The notes under the pieces: generated by a model | Database searches by the model: none | Seen by the model: the letters and a program-made list of their open reading frames with translations, nothing else | Told to the model about the DNA's origin: nothing | Shown: positions 57,801 through 64,000 of the stretch, piece by piece | How positions within the stretch are numbered: position 1 is the first letter of the stretch | How the letters are laid out: every line of letters starts with the position of its first letter | Position numbers and translations under genes: made by a program | Assembly: GCF_000002985.6 (NCBI RefSeq) | Contig: NC_003283.11 | Location: forward strand, 8,556,001 to 8,620,000 | Direction of reading: 5' to 3' | DNA: 64,000 bases | From: Caenorhabditis elegans | Taxonomy: Eukaryota; Nematoda; Chromadorea; Rhabditida; Rhabditidae

Positions 57801-59079
57801 CTGGAAGTTGGAACAATGCTTGAATCAATCGAAAAGGACTCAGTCGCAGTGTCTCCCAAAAAAGAAGAGGCTGGACAGAGGAAGACTGGTATGGAGCCCA
57901 TGTTTCCATCATTACTGAAGCGCAAAAATGCATTTGATGACGACGAAGCTCCAGTATTCGGTGGAGGATCTGCTGCTGTTATTAATAATACCGAAAAGAA
58001 AATTGTTATAAAGGTAGGTGTGAAGATGATGATCAGGGAACAATCTCATTAAAGCCTTTCAGGTTAACAGCGATCGTTCTCCGTCTCGTACACCGTCTCC
58101 TGCATCGTCGCCCCGAGCAAGTTCCTCACCAGGACCATCCAGAGACGATGAAGTAACTTCATCTCAAAACAACAAAGAAAGCAGTCCGACTCCTACGGTC
58201 AAGGTATGGATTTAAATTAATTTAATTACCGAAAAATTAGAAAACCGAACAATGAAAATTTCCGTTTCTTCGGAAAAGCGCTGGTGCCAATATCATTTTG
58301 AAACTTTTCATAAAAATTTATTGACAGTCAAAAGTGGAAAAAGGAGAATTAATAATAAGCAAAAGCTCAATAAATCAAAAAAAAAAGTAAAAAGTAAAAA
58401 ATGAAAAAAGGTTATAGTCACTGTCACATGTTGAAATCCCTTCACTGTTTCAATATTAAAATTGGAAAAATAAGCAGATCAAAAAATTCGAAGGAAATTT
58501 TTCAATCAATGGCTTCCAAAAAAAAGTGGTAAAAGCAGAGATTTTATCAACTTTATAAACTTTTTGAATTTTTTTCTATGATATTTGGCCATATTGGTAC
58601 CCTAGACGTGTTTTAAGGCGACTTTCCCTCTAGAATCACTTCATCTTCAAGATACAAATTTATCTCAAACTAATAATGTCTCTTTTGGGGGTATTAATCA
58701 GAATTTATTTTATATTAAACAAAGAATATTTCAGTCGCTGGTCGATTACGACGAATCGGATGATTCTGATGATGATCCACCATCTCCTGACGCAGTTCCC
58801 TCATCTTCAACTGGAAGTCCTGAAAAAGAAGGAGACTCCGCTGATGGAAAGAAAGGAGATTCGCCAGAATATAACGATGTATCGTCAACTAGCAACGAAG
58901 AGAAGTTCGACTCACGAAACGGAGCGCCAGTCACTAATGAAAACGGAGGAGTAGAAGCTGCGGCACCAACAGTTGAAATCAGCCGTAAACGCACTAGTGA
59001 CGGTATTGATCCTGATGCAAAGAGAATTCGAACTGAAGAGACTGCACCAGCGGCAACTGCCACAGTTTCGCAGGCCTAA
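51802..59079 (+). CDS. smk-1: PP4 regulatory subunit 3 (SMEK/PP4R3), SMK-1
   Basis: Targeting subunit of protein phosphatase 4; in worms it acts with DAF-16/FOXO in longevity and stress responses (family knowledge). Ten exons: 51802-51885, 52113-52538, 52586-52742, 52819-52874, 55382-55686, 56179-56755, 56805-57059, 57105-58013, 58063-58203, 58735-59079; 1,084 residues. An acidic Lys/Glu-rich N-terminal extension (about residues 30-170) precedes the EVH1/PH-like domain (RVKLYVLCDQRIWEDRGTGH). The conserved SMK-1 (DUF625) region follows (CEVFRMCEDIEHTEGLRTFY, MFEFDPAYKHPRKHRDFVY), then ARM-like repeats. The C-terminal tail is disordered and acidic, with a probable bipartite nuclear signal (SRKRTSDG...DAKRIR). 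Introns 4 and 9 are long; intron 4 (2.5 kb) contains a candidate alternative first exon. Confidence 0.96.
54969..55136 (+). CDS. Candidate alternative first exon of smk-1
   Basis: Within the 2.5-kb intron 4 an ATG opens a frame, MSEPSSSTCSSPSTSSFF, that runs 56 codons to a usable donor (AAT|GTTAGT at 55137). The donor phase is 0, exactly what is needed to join exon 5 at 55382 (ETLIVWSETDVMD). The product would lack the acidic extension and most of the EVH1/PH-like domain. The Ser-rich composition is like other disordered leaders. Upstream sequence at 53,850-54,900 is richer in G+C and could be an internal promoter. No transcript evidence is available here. Confidence 0.45.
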
Positions 59080-60349
59080 ATAATGTTCTTTCTTTCCCGT
59101 CTACCTCTATCTCAACTTTATCATTTTAATATTAGGTGCCTTCCATTGGCTTTCCTTCTTTTGTCTTGTTTTTCCTCCATTTTCGGAGTTCTCGTGTGCA
59201 TTTTCGAGCTTTAAATCTGCTCAATTTGCTTCTATCTTCATTAATTCAATTCATTCCACTTCGGGTAAAATTCAAAGTCCCCTATTCTCCCTTTTCATCT
59301 TTCGACAAATCTTTTTAAGTTAACTCATCGCAACTGTATCATACATTTCTTTTCCATTTTCCACAAAGCTACCTTGGATATTACTATGTTTATCAACCGG
59401 TCGCTGTACTCTCCACCAACGACTGTAATTATCTCATTCCCCCACCCCCTTCCCAAAAAACTGAGCTTTTCCGTAATCCAAGTTGAGTTTTGTACTCGAG
59501 TCTTCTCCCGGCGATCACCGACTGACTGACGAGCTGGACTCGATCACTATTGCTCTCCACTCATTATTATCTCCATCTTTCGATTATTTCTTCCAAGCAA
59601 TCTCCTCAACCAATACGTTTTGTTTTCTTGCGTTTGTAACTTATCAGTGTTGATAAATAATATTGTAAAATATTAGTGTACACACTGATTTCCCCCCTTT
59701 ATTATTCATCTCCATCCATCTATTCCATGTTCTCCTTTTCCTCGTGTTGTGTTCTTTCTTTCCCTGTTACCCACCCTTCTTTTATCACCTTCTTATAGTC
59801 ACATTTCCACCCTTTTTTTGAGTATAAAATGTGAGTATCTTAATTTTCTTCGTTTATACCGTTTTTTCGTTGCAACTGACATTTTACACACGAAGAACAC
59901 GTACGTGTTCCATACAGACAGACCAGAAGTTCAAAGCACACTGGAACGCCTGGGACGATCAGGGGGAAGCAAATCACATTGTTAGGAGGAAACAGAAGCT
60001 ACAAATTAGCAGATCTTTTTGATGAGAAGTCGAGTTCCCTCCTTATAGTTTATTGGTTGAGACTTGTGTCCTTCAGAATTTAACGGGCGTCACAGAATTG
60101 AATGAGTGTAAACCCTAATTCGTGATAGAAAAAAGAGGGAAGAAGCCGAGGAGAAAAACTTGCCAAGCAGAGAGAAAAAGAACTGTGTGAAGTAAACCGA
60201 AATGAAAGCTAATAAAAGTATAAAACATTATCTCAATACTCTTAAAAAGTTACACTTCATTTGTTTCTTTGTTTCTTAGACGCGTTTACCTCAAAATGTG
60301 TGTCTGGATCTATTCAATGTTCGTTTGTTGCTTATAAATATTACAAAAA

Positions 60350-60555
60350 TGTGATTTTTGCCGAAAGGATACGGTAACGGGTCTCGACACGACAAAAATG
60401 TTTTAATTGGAAAGAGCGTGCCCCTTTAATAAGTAAATTAGTTTCCACTTGGAATATCTCGCAAAAACCAAGTTAGATACTACAGTACTCTTGAAGGCGC
60501 ACTCTACGAAAATGTGTCGTGTCGAGACCGGATCTCGTATTTTTAGGTAAAATCG
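60350..60555. mobile_element. MITE, second copy of the acr-16 intron family
   Basis: Left end GGATACGGTAACGGGTCTCG ACACGAC, right end the reverse complement ACGAGATCCGGTCTCGACAC. Both contain the inverted GCGCC/GTGCCCCTTTAA motif seen in the copy at 7,660-7,912. Arms about 50 bp. Non-coding. Confidence 0.8.
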
Positions 60556-63002
60556 CAAATTTCAGATTTGCATAATTCAACTTTTTCAATAAATTAGTTT
60601 TTATTTAGCAAATATGTAATCTAGTGAATTTTAGTAATTATGTTTCAGCAATGAATTCACTAACATATTCGAATTGAAACAAATACGAATTTAACTGTAT
60701 TTTAAATTGCAATATATTGCAGTTTCGTGTTCCTAGAAACTGTTTCCACATGCAATCTGATAGATTGTAGATAACCACAAAGACTTAATAGTTCGAAAAT
60801 GTCGTGAATTATCTTCTAAAAATCCTTGAAATCAATATTTGTCAGTGACATACTAATAGGAAAGATACGGTATCTATTTTCAGAATACGTTATCATTTTT
60901 AAAAAATTAAAAAAGCAATTATGATTCACTTTGCTTGCAATTCATATATTTAAGTCTATGAGGATTTCTGATTTGGTTTATATACCTTATTTCTTTTAGC
61001 AGGTTTTTTCGAAGACCTCCAAGACAGAACAATTATTTTTCAGACTTTTATGTTGTAGTTTCAGTCTGCTAGTTCTATTTTACAAGTTCTTGAATGTGTA
61101 GTTAATTTTTACCTAAATTGTGCTTAACAAATCAATTCTAACATTTTTGTAAGTTTGAAATAATGCTATACAAGTAGAAGAAATACTGTGTGCTATTCGT
61201 TGATTTACAGAAGAAATTAATGTTTGCAATGGCAAATCATATTTGTTAAACTTTAAAGATACTTGTCAACATTTATAGAAACAGAAAACGGTTTTGAAGT
61301 ATCAAACTAGGTAGGCGCATCTTCAGACGATAGTCTGCCTATGTGTGAGACAGGAAGGCGGATGCATTTGTGCCTAACGCCTAACTGTTACTAGTCCCAC
61401 TATATTGTATGCGAGCGCAAAGCTCTCCAAAACGTTGTACTTTTGAAAATTCTCCGTATACTTTTTAGCAAAAATTTCCAAAATAGAATTATGTTAAATT
61501 CGTTTTTGGTTGGTGTTTCAAACTTATTATAAGTTACATCCTAGAAAGCAAATTCAAATCAACTTTTCCACTGACAGTACTTTATCTTTTGCAACTTTGA
61601 ATAAACGACTCACTTGAACTTTCTCAAAAATTGAAACTTCTCAAAGCTAATAGAAACTACTAGGGGCTTACCCTTCTTTAGATGTTCCCTTTCTCTCCCG
61701 CTAATTGATTCGGGCACACTTTTTTTGGATGGTAAATCAACATGCTTCGTTCCCGATCAGTTTCTCATTGTCTCCTTCTCTTTTCTAAAAGAGTGTATCC
61801 CATCCCATAAGCTTCTCATTCCGATCCCCCCACATCAAACAGGTACTTTTAATCCTCTCGCCATTATCAAATCAACCTTTTTGCTGCCAACCTCCAAATC
61901 TCATTGATCCAGAAACCATTCGAGACTTCTAAAGAAACGGCAATATATGTCGATAAAGAAACAGAAGCCGTTCAATTTGCCAGTCAAGCGGAAGAACCGA
62001 ACAACTCAACCCTCCCACCCCATATGGCTCCGCCCTCTTTCTACTCCTTAGCTTCATCGCCTACATCGGCACTTAGTACGTGTCTCCACCACTCTCTCAG
62101 ACTGTCCGATTCCAGTTTATCTTTCTCTCGGAGGCTTCTGCTTCTTTTCTTTCTTCATTTTTCCTTAGCCTTCTTAGCCATCTTCGGCAGTTTTCGAAAA
62201 CAATCGTGAGGCACCGAAAGAGAGATAATTGTTGCTGTAATCCTACTGCATTTCAATCACATTTAAATTCGTTCACTTTTCATTTTTAGACTTTTTACTT
62301 TACTTTTTCCTTGTGTTCTTCTCTTACCCGGATCGTAAAGCTATAATTTCAGGAATATCATGTTTAAATTTGCATACATGCAGAAATACTTTTTCTGAAA
62401 TTTCATTAAACAAGCTTACGGAACGTAGATAATGTTCAACCCAATCATACACACAATTGGAAACGAGCAAAAATCAAAAATCTGAATGTTTTTTAAAAAT
62501 GATTCCTGAAATGTTTTGAAAAAAAAAATTTGACATCCAATTTTCAACATAAAAGTCTTTCAAGAAGGTACGCAAGCCTGCCTGCCTGCACGCCTTCAAG
62601 GCAACCTACGACTGACTTGTGCCTTCTGTACTAGAATACGTTAATTTATTTTCATCTTCCAAAGTTAATTTCTAAAAAAAAAACTAAAAAAATCTGTGGT
62701 AAATTTGTAACTGCCCTACCTACCAAGACTTCATTATGTAGCAGTATAAAGTTTAATACTCTTAAAATTTTCTAAATTAAGGTTTCGAAGCTTGTTTTTT
62801 GAGAGTTTATGTCTTCTGTTCATTTTTCTTCTCAAACTTCTAACCTTGAGCCTTTTACCTATCGACGCCGTCAATCTCGAACCTCAGAATTGCACCGCTG
62901 CAACCAGTGTCTATAAAAGATAACAATCTTGTATGTTGACTGTAACTGACTGTCAACATTGAATACCATAACCAATACCTATCTTACTTTAACATCTTTC
63001 CA

Positions 63003-63010
63003 TATATAAA
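63003..63010 (+). promoter_or_regulatory. TATA box of ground-like gene
   Basis: TATATAAA lies about 40 bp upstream of the start codon at 63050, a normal distance for a TATA-driven short-leader worm gene. A GATA-type AGATAAC is about 90 bp further upstream. Confidence 0.55.
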
Positions 63011-63049
63011 GCACCTCGCATTGTCAACCTCCTTGCAGACTCCTCAGAA

Positions 63050-63673
63050 ATGCGTTCACTCATCGTGCTCGCCGCTTTGGCTGTTACTGTCTGCTTTGCA
63101 CAGGACAATTGCTACATCAATGACAGCGGTAAGCTTTTGGGTGTGAGAACAATTCTATTGCATCTCGTTTTTGAAAGAGAGAGAGAAGAGAAGAAAAACG
63201 TCGAATTACAATTAGCTTGCTATCACATCCAATCTCATTAGGAAATGAGAATCAGGCGCTAGCTAGCGATCAAATAGAAAGGAAAATATAAAATTTTTAT
63301 CCGAAGATGACGCGAAATGAATTGATCGATGTAGTAAGAAAATGTTCACAAAATAATCAGGCTATATAGAGAAAATATAGAAAAATGATACGGGCTTGCA
63401 AAATTAAATATAATTTTGGTTACATAAAAAATAAAGTTTTCAGGTTTCACTTGCTGTAACAAGGAGCTCGAGTCAGCCATGAAAGGAGCCATGGGAGGAG
63501 ATGACTTGCTCGGATCAGCCGATTCCATTCAAAAGGGAGCCGAAGGATCTCTCGGAGGAAAATTCGAGACTGTCGTCGCTCTCGATGACTTTGCCTACAA
63601 ATCTCATTTCAAGGAGGGAAAATCTTGCAAGATCGAGAAGAACGGACAATACGCTCTTGCATGGCAGCCATAA
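63050..63673 (+). CDS. Small secreted ground-like domain protein
   Basis: Two exons (63050-63128 and 63444-63673) give 102 residues. The signal peptide is MRSLIVLAALAVTVCFAQ. The mature part contains a double-cysteine motif, FTCCNKELESAMKGAM, and ends FETVVALDDFAYKSHFKEGK, CKIEKNGQYALAWQP. This pattern (CCN..LE, F..VVA.DDF.YKS, C.., Y.LAWQP) matches the nematode ground-like (grl) domain related to hedgehog-like warthog/groundhog proteins; recognition is by eye. The protein is unusually short for a grl protein because it lacks the usual proline-rich N-terminal region. The intron is 315 bp. Confidence 0.75.
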
Positions 63674-64000
63674 GCAGTTGGCTTATATCCTTTCGTTTTC
63701 TTTACTGGTTCCAGCGACTTTCATTTTCTGTACATTTCTCATTTTGAAATTCCCCAACTGATGACGATCCCCAACTCCCCCATTCCTTGCTTATCTCATA
63801 TTGCTTTTCAGTTATTTTTCAAGTTCCACACGGCACATTTTTTGTATAAATGAAAATTTTCATTGAAAATATTCGTTTTGCATTCTTCAAGTTTGGAGTG
63901 ATATTTGACAGATTTCGATTAGTTAATTTAGGAAATTGTTTATTTCAATGAATTAACAAATACTTAAAATTACAATTAACTAGCAATATGGCAAATGTAC
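63674..64000. other. 3' flank to window end
   Basis: Pyrimidine-rich 3' untranslated region of the ground-like gene, then AT-rich sequence to the end of the window. Nothing else seen. Confidence 0.5.

Larger units (their letters stand above)
59080..63049. other. Intergenic region downstream of smk-1
   Basis: The first 1.1 kb is TC-rich and probably includes a long smk-1 3' untranslated region. A plus frame at about 59,830-60,020 is open in two frames but has no domain or good splice sites. A MITE lies at 60,350-60,555. Two diverged GCCTGCCTAC-type repeats occur at about 61,310-61,400 and 62,565-62,640. No other gene supported. Confidence 0.5.

Noticed and set aside
59749-60022. Overlapping plus frames downstream of smk-1
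   Set aside because: No stable start, no splice consensus, likely 3' untranslated sequence.

Overview
The window is nematode nuclear DNA, almost certainly Caenorhabditis elegans. It is AT-rich, introns are short with GTAAGT-like donors and TTTCAG acceptors, genes are compact, and SL-type acceptors sit just upstream of several start codons. The gene set (ACR-16 nicotinic receptor, symplekin, cathepsin F, hydroxyacid oxidase, VPS-60/CHMP5, SMK-1/PP4R3) matches what I recall of the F25G6-F41E6 part of chromosome V; that placement is from memory, not from a search.

Layout. 1-5.3 kb: no convincing gene, one 356-bp palindromic element. 5.3-8.1 kb (+): acr-16. 8.6-14.0 kb (-): a HEAT-type, FOCAD-like protein followed by SRP14, close enough to be an operon. 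14.3-25.2 kb (+): symplekin, whose last intron (about 7 kb) holds a 5.6-kb Mutator-like DNA transposon. 25.5-27.5 kb (+): a GNB1L/ASA1-type WD-repeat protein, possibly in an operon with symplekin. 27.85-32.3 kb (-): an unrecognised gene with an incomplete 5' end. 32.4-38.9 kb: no supportable coding. 38.9-41.4 kb (+): cathepsin F with a cystatin-like propeptide. 42.0-46.7 kb (-): three small genes (a basic protein with one hydrophobic segment, a Thr-rich secreted protein, a Tyr-rich peptide precursor) and one relic exon. 47.6-49.1 kb (+): hydroxyacid oxidase, convergent with vps-60 (49.3-50.1 kb, -). 51.8-59.1 kb (+): smk-1. 59.1-63.0 kb: no supportable coding, one MITE. 63.05-63.67 kb (+): a small ground-like secreted protein.

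Most interesting region. The transposon at about 18,720-24,359 carries one long multi-exon gene. My splice model joins a MULE transposase (D/D/E residues, CxxH-like motif, SWIM zinc finger) in frame to a C-terminal major sperm protein (MSP) domain. The linker between them contains a tandem duplication that copied a whole 43-nt intron. The element also has 209-bp inverted repeats differing at only three positions, a 63-bp subterminal satellite, and a tRNA-like A/B-box segment.

The host genes are mostly housekeeping: RNA 3'-end processing (symplekin), protein targeting (SRP14), ESCRT-III (VPS-60), PP4 phosphatase targeting (SMK-1) and lysosomal proteolysis. Tissue genes are acr-16 and the small secreted proteins. 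All exon models were read by eye from splice consensus and frame continuity; no alignment or transcript data were available.
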